The translations under genes were made by a program, and so were the position numbers. This document shows, piece after piece, positions 17,901-26,146 of a DNA stretch of 64,000 nt. The first letter of the stretch is position 1, and each line of letters starts with the position of its first letter. Location: NCBI RefSeq assembly GCF_000426645.1, contig NZ_AUFT01000011.1, positions 1 to 64,000 of the forward strand, in the 5' to 3' direction. The notes beneath the pieces were generated by a model, which was not told where the DNA came from, did no database searches, and saw nothing but the letters and a program-made list of their open reading frames with translations. This DNA is from Nakamurella lactea DSM 19367. GTDB taxonomy: Bacteria; Actinomycetota; Actinomycetes; Mycobacteriales; Nakamurellaceae.

Positions 17901-18713
17901 TTATGGCGTAGCCGCTTTGGTGTGTGCGAGGCGGTAGGAGTGGGTGCCGGTTTCGATGATGGTGCCGTGGTAGGTGAGGCGGTCGACGATGGCGGCGCAG
18001 AGGCGGGGATCGGTGAAGGTGTCGGTCCACCCAGAGAACGACTGATTCGACGCGATGGCGATCGAGTTCTTCTCTTCGCGTTCGGTCAACACCTGGAACA
18101 GCAGTTCGGCGCCGCGACGGTCCAGTTCCATGTAGCCGAGTTCGTCGATCATGAGCAGGTCGACGCGGCCGTACCGGGCGATGGTCTTGGCGAGTTGCTT
18201 ATCGTCGGCGGCTTCGACGAGCTCGTTGACCAGTTTCGTGGCCAGGGTGTAGCGGACCCGGTAGCCTTGTTCCGCGGCCGCAGTGCCGAGGGCGATGAGC
18301 AGGTGTGATTTGCCGGTTCCGGAGTCGCCGATCAGACACAGCGGGTCGCCTTTGCGGATCCAGTCGCCCTTGGCGAGTTCGTGCACGGTGGCGGGGTTGA
18401 TGGCCTCGTTGGCGTCGAAGTCGAAGTCGCCGAGCCATTTGTCGCGGGGGAACCCAGCTGCTTTGACCCGGCGAATGCTGGAACGGCGGTCCCGGTCGTC
18501 GACCTCGGCCAGCAGCAGTTCGGCCAGGAACCCCTGGTAGGTCAGCTGCTCCTTCGTCGCCACGGTCAGCGCTTCGCCGACCAGTGCCCGGATGGTGGGC
18601 AGGCGTAGTCGCCGGCAGGCCTGATCAACGGCCGCGATCGCGGCCTCCTCGGTCAGCCCACGCCGGCGCCGCAGCGTCGGGGTGATCGAGGTTGCGGGTG
18701 CGCTGGGGCTCAT
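17901..18713 (-). CDS. istB: IS21-family helper ATPase IstB
   Basis: AAA+ ATPase that assists the IstA transposase with target selection. 270 residues. DnaA-like core with Walker A GDSGTGKS (about 129-136), Walker B LLMIDELGYM and the sensor IASNQSFSGW. Length is normal. Its ATG overlaps the istA stop (TGATG), the usual IS21 arrangement. No disruption seen. Confidence 0.95.
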   Translation of the reverse strand: MSPSAPATSITPTLRRRRGLTEEAAIAAVDQACRRLRLPTIRALVGEALTVATKEQLTYQGFLAELLLAEVDDRDRRSSIRRVKAAGFPRDKWLGDFDFDANEAINPATVHELAKGDWIRKGDPLCLIGDSGTGKSHLLIALGTAAAEQGYRVRYTLATKLVNELVEAADDKQLAKTIARYGRVDLLMIDELGYMELDRRGAELLFQVLTEREEKNSIAIASNQSFSGWTDTFTDPRLCAAIVDRLTYHGTIIETGTHSYRLAHTKAATP

Positions 18714-20422
18714 CAGCTGGTGCTCGCTTTCACTTGTACTTCGGTGCGTCGCCGTGGGAGTAGCTCGTCGTATGCGGCCACGGACGGGATGGGCCTGGTG
18801 TCCGGTGGGAGACCGGCGATCACCGCGGCCGGGTCGGTCAGCCGGCGTTGGGTGAGGCTGACAACCCGCTGCTCACGTACGGCGCCGTGTTCAGCAGGAT
18901 GACGGTCCAGGCCGGCCCCACCACCATCGCCGGTTGTTGCCGTGGCGTGGCGGCGGGCCTCGACGGCGACCACGTCGGCGGTGACCGCCCCCACGGACAG
19001 TGCCGCGGTGATCCCGGCCGTCACTTGATCGGCGGTCATCGACCGGTGCAGCAGCAATACGTCGACCAGCTCGCGGGTGCCCTCGGTATCGCCGTTGACT
19101 TTCCGGGACGCGGCCCAGAACGCCTCGTGCTCAGAGGTGAACACGCCGGCCGAGCGAGCCTGGGCCAACGCGGTCGACCCGGGCAACGCACCGGGTTTGT
19201 ACCGCAACACCTCCAGGTAGTGATCCAGGACCAGCTGACAGCCCGCGCGAGCAGCGATCCGCGGATGGACGGCCACCACCCTTCGCCCATCGAATACCAC
19301 CACCTCCGAGGCCCGCAACGAGACCCGGACCCGGTGGCCGATCAGTCGGGCGGGCACGGAGTAGCGGACCATCCGCACCGTGACCATCGACGAGCGATCC
19401 ACCCGCGGATGCAGCACCAGACCGGGGTCGAACGCCTCGACCGGCAGCGGCCGCAACAGGAGCTGCTCGGCGGCGAAATCGTCGCCGATCCTGTTCAGGT
19501 GCCCGGTGATCCGCCGCTGCTCGTCGGCGGCCTCCCAGACTTTGATCTGCTCGTTCAGCTCATCCAGGGTGTCGACCTGAGGCATCGGGGTGAGGTGGTT
19601 GCGGCGGAACCAGCCGACAGCGCCCTCCACGCCGCCCTTTTCGTGCGCGCCGGTGATGCCGGGCTGGCAGTAGAACGGGTCGAACCCGTAGTGCGAACGG
19701 AACAGCACCCATCGGGCGTTCTCATCCCGCTGGCGGTCCCGCCCGTGCAACACCGCCGCGACCGCGGCGGTGAGGTTGTCGTACTTGATGTGCTTGGTCG
19801 GGACACCGCCGATGGCCTCGAACGCCTCGATATGCCCTTCCAGGAACGCTTCCTGACCCTGGGTCGGGTACACCCGATGGATCGCCTTACCCGAATGGGA
19901 CAGCCAGAACACGAACATGTGACACTTCGTCTTCACGCCACCCAACATCACGTAGACCTCGCCGAAGTCGACCTCGGCCTCCTGACCGGGTGCGTGGTCC
20001 TGGGCGATGAACACGTCCTCGACCCTCCGGCCTGCTTCCAGATCGATCTGGGCGCGGCGGATCCGTACGTAGTCGCGGACTGTTGAATACGACAGGTCCG
20101 TCGCGGCGTGTTCGTCGATCAGCCGGGCCAAGATCCTCGTCGCGGTATGCCGTTGCTTGCGTGGCGCGTCCAGATCCGCCCGCAGCATCCCGTCGATCGC
20201 ATCTTTGAAAGGATCCAACCTGGGTGCCGACCTGGTCGGCGGTTTCCGGGCCGGCGGCGTCGCCGACGCCAGCGCTTGTCGCACCGTTCGGCGGTGCACG
20301 CCATGGCGAGTTGCCAGCGCCCGGATCGAAAGCTCCTCGACCCGGGCGTCCCGACGAATCGCAGCGAACAGCTCCACCCGAGATCCCATCCCGGCCACCG
20401 ACAACCACGTTGAGTCAGTCAT
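18713..20422 (-). CDS. istA: IS21-family transposase IstA
   Basis: About 569 residues. N-terminal helix-turn-helix (LSIRALATRHGVHRRTVRQAL) and an rve/DDE integrase core: the first Asp in EVDFGEVY, the second Asp in KYDNLT, and the Glu in EKGGVEGAVGWFRRNH. A beta-barrel-like C-terminal domain follows. I place the start at ATG 20422; an internal ATG (MGSRVELFAAIRRDA) is a good alternative. All three catalytic residues are present, so the enzyme may be active. Confidence 0.95.
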   Translation of the reverse strand: MTDSTWLSVAGMGSRVELFAAIRRDARVEELSIRALATRHGVHRRTVRQALASATPPARKPPTRSAPRLDPFKDAIDGMLRADLDAPRKQRHTATRILARLIDEHAATDLSYSTVRDYVRIRRAQIDLEAGRRVEDVFIAQDHAPGQEAEVDFGEVYVMLGGVKTKCHMFVFWLSHSGKAIHRVYPTQGQEAFLEGHIEAFEAIGGVPTKHIKYDNLTAAVAAVLHGRDRQRDENARWVLFRSHYGFDPFYCQPGITGAHEKGGVEGAVGWFRRNHLTPMPQVDTLDELNEQIKVWEAADEQRRITGHLNRIGDDFAAEQLLLRPLPVEAFDPGLVLHPRVDRSSMVTVRMVRYSVPARLIGHRVRVSLRASEVVVFDGRRVVAVHPRIAARAGCQLVLDHYLEVLRYKPGALPGSTALAQARSAGVFTSEHEAFWAASRKVNGDTEGTRELVDVLLLHRSMTADQVTAGITAALSVGAVTADVVAVEARRHATATTGDGGGAGLDRHPAEHGAVREQRVVSLTQRRLTDPAAVIAGLPPDTRPIPSVAAYDELLPRRRTEVQVKASTS

Positions 20423-20439
20423 GAGACCAAGGTTCAAGT

Positions 20440-20494
20440 GGGGCCAGATCAAACCGTCACAACCACCCCGGCGCGTCGCCCGTGGGGCCAGATC
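20440..20494 (-). repeat. Right-end terminal repeats of the IS21-family element
   Basis: GGGGCCAGATC at 20440-20450 and 20484-20494, inverted relative to the left-end copies. A degenerate third unit (GGGGCCACCCC) follows before the border. Confidence 0.6.
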
Positions 20495-20531
20495 AGACCG
20501 TCACGGTGGGGCCACCCCAACCTGTCACAGT

Positions 20532-20543
20532 CACTGAAGTGAC
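20532..20543. repeat. 12-bp direct repeat flanking the IS21-family element, right copy
   Basis: CACTGAAGTGAC, identical to 16241-16252. Marks the right border. Confidence 0.5.
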
Positions 20544-20633
20544 CGTCGCTGTCAGTTGGCCATCGAGGCACCCTCGACTCGGTGACCAGTCCTCCACGCT
20601 CCGCCCTACGGCGTACACCATCGGCGAGTTCGT

Positions 20634-22079
20634 TCACGCTCTCGCGGTGCCCCACCAGCGGTAAACCACGTCGTCGACGTCGGTGCGGTGCACGGTGGAG
20701 ATCTTGACAACGTCGCCGGTGTGCGGCGCTTCGATCTGCAGTCTCTGCCCGTCGATGGTGCCCAGGTACACGGAGATGTGCCCGGGGTAGCCGATCAGAT
20801 CGCCGGGCAGCGCCTGCGACCACGGGATCGCTTTCGCCCGGTCCCGCTGCGCGGCCGAGTTGCCGGGGATCGAGTAGTCCCCGACTGCCATCATGTAGGC
20901 GGTCAGCCCGGAGCAGTCGAAGCCGGTCAGCGGCAGGCAGGAGGCCCGCCGGCAGCCGTTGTCGGGGCCGGCCGGTCCGCCGCCGCCCCACACGTACGGC
21001 GTGCCGAGGTAGGCCATGCCGGCGGCAATTGCCTTGGCCACGCCCGCGTTCGGCGCGGCGATGGTGGTGCCGCCGTAGTCGCGGCCCTGGTAGACGGCGT
21101 TCGGGTGGACAGGGATGGTGACGGTCGATCCGTCGAACACCACCTGACCAGTCGTTGTCCCGCCGCCTTTGCCGGTGGCGCCATCGGGTGGTGCGCAGGT
21201 GGACCCTGCGGTGCCGCCGACCTGATTCGCCGCGGGCACCACTGTGTCGTTGCCGCCGGTGCTGGCAGTGAGCGTCGTTGGGCCGGGGATCGCGTTCTGG
21301 TCGGGCGCCCATTGGTAGATCAAGTCGTCGCCGGTTTCGCCGCGGTACCCGGTGCGGGCATCCAGCGCCGCCAGCGCGGTCGGCGGAAAGCCGGACACGA
21401 TGCCGTCGAAGCCGGCTGGGACACCCCGCTGGTAGCCGTTCCAGCCGTGCGCCGGGCCGTCGCGGTCCCCACCGAAGGACACCCAGGGGCCGGGACCGGC
21501 CTCGATCGCGGCCGCGATGATCGACTTGTGCGTGCGGGGATTGGTGACCAGCACCAGGCGAGGCCGGACGGCGAACCAGTCGAACTGGGACTGGTCGATG
21601 TCGCGGGCGTGGCCGTTGAAGTCCCACGCCGCGTACTCCCACAGCATGGTGACGTAGTAGTCCCGATAGGCCGCGCCGAGCGCGGCGTGGGCGGCCCAGG
21701 TGACGCCCATCCCGGTAGAGGGAACCCGGCCCAGGTCGTCGACCGGTTCTTCACGGCCCGTTTTGCCGTGCCGGGTCGGCAGCGGGTACGGCATCTCCTG
21801 CCGGCCGCCCGACGCCGCACCCACGGATGGCGCGGTGCTTGGCGTGCTGATGGCGGCGCCCGGAGCACGTAGAGCCTGCACAGTCGGCGGCGCTGCCGTG
21901 CCTGCCGCGGTGGTCGGGACGCTGCCGGCGTCCGCCGCGGTGGAGACCAGGTCCGGGCAGTGTGTCTTGGACGCGGCCGGGATCGGCTGCGGACTGGCGC
22001 CGAGCATGGTGACCAGAAGTAGCCCGGCGGTTGCCACCCCGATGAAAGCGCCACTCGCCTTGACAATCCCGATCCTCAT
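20634..22079 (-). CDS. NlpC/P60 cell-wall hydrolase of the conjugation system
   Basis: Secreted peptidoglycan endopeptidase, probably opening the cell wall for the transfer channel. 481 residues. N-terminal signal or anchor (ASGAFIGVATAGLLLVTMLG), a Ser/Thr/Pro linker, a middle domain with many Trp, Tyr and Asp residues (about 110-260), and a C-terminal NlpC/P60 domain with catalytic Cys389 in GFDCSGLTAY and His434 in YPGHISVYLG. The start at 22079 overlaps the upstream stop as ATGA; the longer open frame upstream has shadow composition. Confidence 0.88.
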   Translation of the reverse strand: MRIGIVKASGAFIGVATAGLLLVTMLGASPQPIPAASKTHCPDLVSTAADAGSVPTTAAGTAAPPTVQALRAPGAAISTPSTAPSVGAASGGRQEMPYPLPTRHGKTGREEPVDDLGRVPSTGMGVTWAAHAALGAAYRDYYVTMLWEYAAWDFNGHARDIDQSQFDWFAVRPRLVLVTNPRTHKSIIAAAIEAGPGPWVSFGGDRDGPAHGWNGYQRGVPAGFDGIVSGFPPTALAALDARTGYRGETGDDLIYQWAPDQNAIPGPTTLTASTGGNDTVVPAANQVGGTAGSTCAPPDGATGKGGGTTTGQVVFDGSTVTIPVHPNAVYQGRDYGGTTIAAPNAGVAKAIAAGMAYLGTPYVWGGGGPAGPDNGCRRASCLPLTGFDCSGLTAYMMAVGDYSIPGNSAAQRDRAKAIPWSQALPGDLIGYPGHISVYLGTIDGQRLQIEAPHTGDVVKISTVHRTDVDDVVYRWWGTARA

Positions 22080-22936
22080 CCGGCCAGCACCTGGACGTCG
22101 ACCAGCCAGCGGCCGTCGCCGGCCCGCAGAACCCGGCGCTGGGTAGCGATCTCGTCGCTGTCGATGACCTGGCCGCCGGCGATTCGGTAGCGGGTGGCGT
22201 ACAGCATGACGAATTTGCGGCGCGCGGTTTCTGGGCCTTGGTGGTTCAGCTCGGTGTCGACCGGCCCGCACAGGGTGCTGACGCCTTCGTCTTGGATCTG
22301 CGCCCAGGTCCCGTCGCCGATCGCTCGAGACTTGTCGTCGTCCCAGCCGGCCGCGGTGACCCAGCCCGCGACGTGGGCAATGTTCAGGTTCGCCGGGCCG
22401 TCGACCGGCATGTAACACCAGGCCGACAGATACTGCGCGGCAACGGCTTCCGGCCCGATGAAATCTGCTGTCTCGGGCGTCAGCCGTGGGAGTGGGTGGC
22501 CGGCCAGGGACCTGGCCGCGGTGCTGGCCGTTGCTGCAGGCTGCGGCACCGTTGCAGTGCTGGCCAGCGCAGTGGTCAGCTTCGTTCGGCTAGATGAACG
22601 ACGCGACACCGCAACCACCGACAAGGTGGTGGGCGGCACCGACAGGGTGGCCAGGTGCTGCTCAATGTCCGAGCCGGCCGTGACCGTCACTGGCGTGCGG
22701 CCAGCGGGTCGCGACGCTGTAATCGACGAACTGTCCGCTGACGCGGTGATGGTGCTGCTGGCCGTCGTCGCGGTCGCGACGCTCGACGGAATACCGGTAG
22801 CGCTGGCTGCTGTGGGCGTGGCCGAGGGAGGCTCGCCGCCAACGGTTCCGGACGGGCTGTTCCCGCATGCGGCGACAGCGACCAGGACGAGTGCCGCACC
22901 AACGATTCGGATCGGGGACTGCCACGGATGCCGCAT
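22076..22936 (-). CDS. Lipoprotein of the conjugation operon
   Basis: 286 residues. Lipoprotein signal with hydrophobic IVGAALVLVAVA and lipobox AAC, Cys at about residue 24. A long Ser/Thr/Ala/Pro-rich linker follows (25-150). A compact C-terminal domain (about 155-286) contains AAQYLSAWCYMP, a Trp/Asp-rich block and a final DGRWLVDVQVL strand. This layout (long linker then a small alpha/beta domain) resembles surface-exposed accessory subunits of Gram-positive type IV secretion systems. The start overlaps the upstream stop (TAATG). Confidence 0.65.
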   Translation of the reverse strand: MRHPWQSPIRIVGAALVLVAVAACGNSPSGTVGGEPPSATPTAASATGIPSSVATATTASSTITASADSSSITASRPAGRTPVTVTAGSDIEQHLATLSVPPTTLSVVAVSRRSSSRTKLTTALASTATVPQPAATASTAARSLAGHPLPRLTPETADFIGPEAVAAQYLSAWCYMPVDGPANLNIAHVAGWVTAAGWDDDKSRAIGDGTWAQIQDEGVSTLCGPVDTELNHQGPETARRKFVMLYATRYRIAGGQVIDSDEIATQRRVLRAGDGRWLVDVQVLAG

Positions 22937-24510
22937 TAGCGAACCCCGTCGAACAGCACGTCATCCTCGACACCTGCGAGGGTGCGGTAGCTGTCGGACA
23001 ACACCTGGTCGGTCTCGATCACGTCCCACTCGTCGCGGTACAGCGTCCGGCCCGTCACCGGATCGGTAGCCGGTTCGCCGGGCAGTTTCGGCGGCAACAG
23101 GTGATCGACCAGAAACGGTTCGCCGTCGACGACGTGGACGGCCCGGCCGCGCGGCAGGGTGGGCAGCTGCGCGGCGATCATGTCCGTCAGCGTCACCATC
23201 TCCAGGGTTCCGGCGATCGTGTCTGCCCGCTGCCGGTAGATGATCTTCGTGGCACAGTCGGCGATCAGATCCGCCGCCGCACGCCGCGCCTCTTCGCCGC
23301 CGAGTTGGGCGTCGGTGACCCGGTGGGACAGCAAGATGGTGCCAGCGCCCGAGCCGCGGGAGCGACGTTGGCCGCCATCCAAGCGGCGCAGCAGGGCGGC
23401 GAACCGCATCAGCCGCCACAGCTCGTCGTAGACGATCCACCACTGCTGCACCTGGTGCACGAACGCCAGCTCGATCACCGACTGGGTGCACGCCATCACC
23501 AGGGCGATGGCCGCGTCCGAGGTCTGCACTCGGGAGATGTCGACCACCGTCGCCGGTCGGCTCGGGTCGATCAAGTCTCCCTGGCCTTCCCCGTCGACCA
23601 GACCTTGCAGCGCACCCTCGGTGAGCTGGCGCAGCGACAATCCCAAGGGCCGCAACGTGTGCCGCAGCTCGTCCACGGGCATGCCGACGACATCAGCCAT
23701 CCGCTGTGTGGGGTTGCGGAGCATGTCCACCACCGAGTGCAGGGTGATCGGCCGTAGCCGGTCCAGTTGGCCGGATGCCTCGTCGTAGCCGGTGGCCTCG
23801 GTCAGCGCCACCTCAATCCCGGTCTTCTCTTCCGGGGTCAGAGCTCGCTCGTCCTCCAGGATCGTGCGACCCAGGTTCTCCAGCAGCTCCTGCCAGTGCG
23901 TCCGCACCGTCAGCCACCAAATGCGCGGGTCCTGCCCCGGGGGTAGGGCGGGCATGGCTAGGGCATTGAGCCGCTCGGGCATCCCGGGGCCCAACCGCAT
24001 CACCTTCCCGCCTACAGCCTCGGCGACCGGCACCCACTCGCCCCGCAGGTCCGCCGGCACCACGAACGGGCGGCCGAACCCACCGTGCCGCAACACCAAC
24101 GACTTCGCCGCCGCCGACTTGCCGGAGCCGATCACTCCGGAAATGAAGATCCCGCAGTCGCCGACTCGCTGCAGCTTGCGGTGCTCCCACGGATCGATGT
24201 GCCACAACCCGCCGGACAGAATCTCCCGGCCGAAGATCGGCCCGCGGGCCGGCAACGGCCGGCCGGCCAGCCATGGATAGAGGCCACGGGTCGCCGCCGT
24301 CGATTCGATCTGCCGCGGAATGCGGATCTCCCAGGGGACCCGGCCTGGGTACTTTCCGGGCTGCCCGGCGAACAACGTTCCACCCCAACGGCCCCAGCGA
24401 GGCAGTCCCCTGGCCTCCCGAGCTTTCGGCTGCCCGGCGCGCTCCAGCTCCCGCAGCGCCTTACGGTCTGCGCGGGTCACGGCCTCCGACGCGGGGATCG
24501 GCGCGCTCAC
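22936..24510 (-). CDS. VirB4-type conjugation ATPase
   Basis: Cytosolic motor of the type IV secretion channel. About 524 residues, corresponding to the C-terminal RecA-like half of VirB4/TraC. Walker A GVIGSGKS is near 126-133, Walker B WWIVYDELW near 358-366, followed by the arginine-rich ILLSHRVTDAQLGG block. The N-terminal VirB4 part seems to be supplied by the separate SCO6880-type gene upstream, a split seen in actinobacterial systems. GTG 24510 has GGAG at good spacing; GTG 24513 is possible. Confidence 0.88.
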   Translation of the reverse strand: MSAPIPASEAVTRADRKALRELERAGQPKAREARGLPRWGRWGGTLFAGQPGKYPGRVPWEIRIPRQIESTAATRGLYPWLAGRPLPARGPIFGREILSGGLWHIDPWEHRKLQRVGDCGIFISGVIGSGKSAAAKSLVLRHGGFGRPFVVPADLRGEWVPVAEAVGGKVMRLGPGMPERLNALAMPALPPGQDPRIWWLTVRTHWQELLENLGRTILEDERALTPEEKTGIEVALTEATGYDEASGQLDRLRPITLHSVVDMLRNPTQRMADVVGMPVDELRHTLRPLGLSLRQLTEGALQGLVDGEGQGDLIDPSRPATVVDISRVQTSDAAIALVMACTQSVIELAFVHQVQQWWIVYDELWRLMRFAALLRRLDGGQRRSRGSGAGTILLSHRVTDAQLGGEEARRAAADLIADCATKIIYRQRADTIAGTLEMVTLTDMIAAQLPTLPRGRAVHVVDGEPFLVDHLLPPKLPGEPATDPVTGRTLYRDEWDVIETDQVLSDSYRTLAGVEDDVLFDGVR

Positions 24511-24604
24511 CACGCACTCCGCGTTCGCAGCGTCGCCGAGGTCGGCAGGTCGCGGTGCGACTCAGACATGCCAGCGGACGTCGGGTAGTGGTGCAGGTTG
24601 CGGT

Positions 24605-26146
24605 TCACAGCAGTCCTCGTCCCAGGGGCAGTGCCCCCATGTACAGAGCCTGTTCGGTCTCCATGTACCAGACGTGGCCCTCCATCGAGCAGGAGTTGAT
24701 GGCGGCCTCGACGTCCGCCGAGATGAGTTCCAGTTCCTGCGCGCTGCGGGCCGTCGCGGTGACCAGGGTGACGATGCGGTAGTTGGCAAAGCCCTCGACG
24801 AGCTCGACCTCCCGGCGGTCCATGTCGGCCTCTTCGCGTTCCTTGGCCCGGCTCTTGCGGCGGCCCATCTTCCGGTCGATCTTGTTCGTGGCCTCCGTTG
24901 TCGATGCCTGCTCGGTGATCTGCCGTTGCGCCTGCCGCCGCTCCAGCGGCTGCAGCAGGATCGTCACCGAATGCCGCCACGGCACCTCCAGCAGCATCGG
25001 TTGCAGGAAGCCGACCGGAACCCCCGCGGTGGAGCGGGGGTATTCCTCGATCCACCAGGTGCGGGAAACGTGGTCCTCGTGCCAGACGTAAGAACGGGCC
25101 GGGACGACGCTCATCGGCTCCATCGACACCGGCGAAACACCGGACGCGAGACCCGCGTCGCCGCCCGCATCGTCACCGATGCCGCCGCCGCGGCGGGCGA
25201 CCATGCCTTCGGCAGCCGGGTCCAGTGCCGACCGGACCACCGCGGCGATACCCCGCGGCGGGAGCCAGCCCAGCACCGTCACCCCCGATGCCTCCAGATC
25301 CTTCTGGATGCCGGCGGTCACCTTCAGCGCCAACGCGGCCTTACCCTCGTCGCCACCGCCGAACTCCTTCACCTGATTGCGAGCCCGCCGCGGATCGACC
25401 CGCACCGCAATCAGCGACTGGTGCGAGATGCCGCGCCCAGCTTCGGATTGCAGCAGCTGCTGATTCGCCGATCGGGAGAACCGGGCGCCGCGGCCGCCGC
25501 GACGCTGCCACTCCCGTGACGCTTCCTCGCCCAGGTCAGGGATGACCCGTTCCAGGCACTGGATGCCCACCACCGGGGAGCCGCGACGGGCCAGGCCATC
25601 CTGCAACCGCTGGAATCCCAGCGCATATGCGTTCGCCTCTCGAGAATCCAGCAGTGGGTAGGTCTTGCCCGTCACCTCCATCACCACTGTGACGGTGCCG
25701 TCGGACCGGTCGAAGACCACGCCACGTTCCTCGGCGTTGTCACCGATCAGGAAGCCGAAGAATTCCAGGTGCTTGAGGGTGCCGGGCAGCCGCGGCTGAT
25801 CCCGCAGGGTCAGTGCGGTGTCCTTGCCGCTGCGCCGGTGCGGACCGCCGCGAAACTCGCGCTGCCGCAGCAGACGCAGCACGGCGTCGGCCAGTAATGC
25901 CGGGCCGACGTCGGCGACGCCGCGGCCGCGGATCCGCAGAAACCCCACCGGCGCGAGCGCCGCGGCGGTGATCAGCATCCACCATTGCGGCCCGCCCGGC
26001 AGGTTCCGCAGGAACAGCACCACGAACACTCCGGCGATCACCAGGAACACCAGCTGCGGCAGGGTGCGACCCATCACCAGCGCGGGATCCTTGCGGGCCG
26101 AGAACATGACCCGCATCTCCCGCGGCTTTTCATCTGTCGTCGTCAC
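24605..26146 (-). CDS. SCO6880-family protein of the type IV secretion system (VirB4 N-terminal-like)
   Basis: 513 residues. It starts with a PrgI-like membrane anchor (PQLVFLVIAGVFVVLFLRNLPG and a second helix, about 28-75). A large soluble domain follows with a conserved-looking VVMEVTGKTYPLLD block and a charged hinge with many Arg, Glu and Gln residues. It has no Walker motif. Members sit beside VirB4 ATPases in actinobacterial conjugative elements and are thought to form the membrane-bound half of the motor. The start overlaps the upstream stop (ATGA). Confidence 0.8.
   Translation of the reverse strand: MTTTDEKPREMRVMFSARKDPALVMGRTLPQLVFLVIAGVFVVLFLRNLPGGPQWWMLITAAALAPVGFLRIRGRGVADVGPALLADAVLRLLRQREFRGGPHRRSGKDTALTLRDQPRLPGTLKHLEFFGFLIGDNAEERGVVFDRSDGTVTVVMEVTGKTYPLLDSREANAYALGFQRLQDGLARRGSPVVGIQCLERVIPDLGEEASREWQRRGGRGARFSRSANQQLLQSEAGRGISHQSLIAVRVDPRRARNQVKEFGGGDEGKAALALKVTAGIQKDLEASGVTVLGWLPPRGIAAVVRSALDPAAEGMVARRGGGIGDDAGGDAGLASGVSPVSMEPMSVVPARSYVWHEDHVSRTWWIEEYPRSTAGVPVGFLQPMLLEVPWRHSVTILLQPLERRQAQRQITEQASTTEATNKIDRKMGRRKSRAKEREEADMDRREVELVEGFANYRIVTLVTATARSAQELELISADVEAAINSCSMEGHVWYMETEQALYMGALPLGRGLL

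Larger units (their letters stand above)
16253..20531. mobile_element. IS21-family insertion element with passenger genes
   Basis: About 4.28 kb, roughly double a usual IS21 element. Both ends carry repeated copies of the same 11-mer in opposite orientation: GATCTGGCCCC at 16264 and 16288 on the left, and its complement at 20440 and 20484 on the right. IS21-family elements typically carry such multiple terminal repeats. istA and istB fill the right part. The left 1.5 kb carries two small secreted-protein genes and a terminator. I see no matching end close to istB, near 17.8-17.9 kb, so the passengers seem to be inside the element. Confidence 0.65.
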
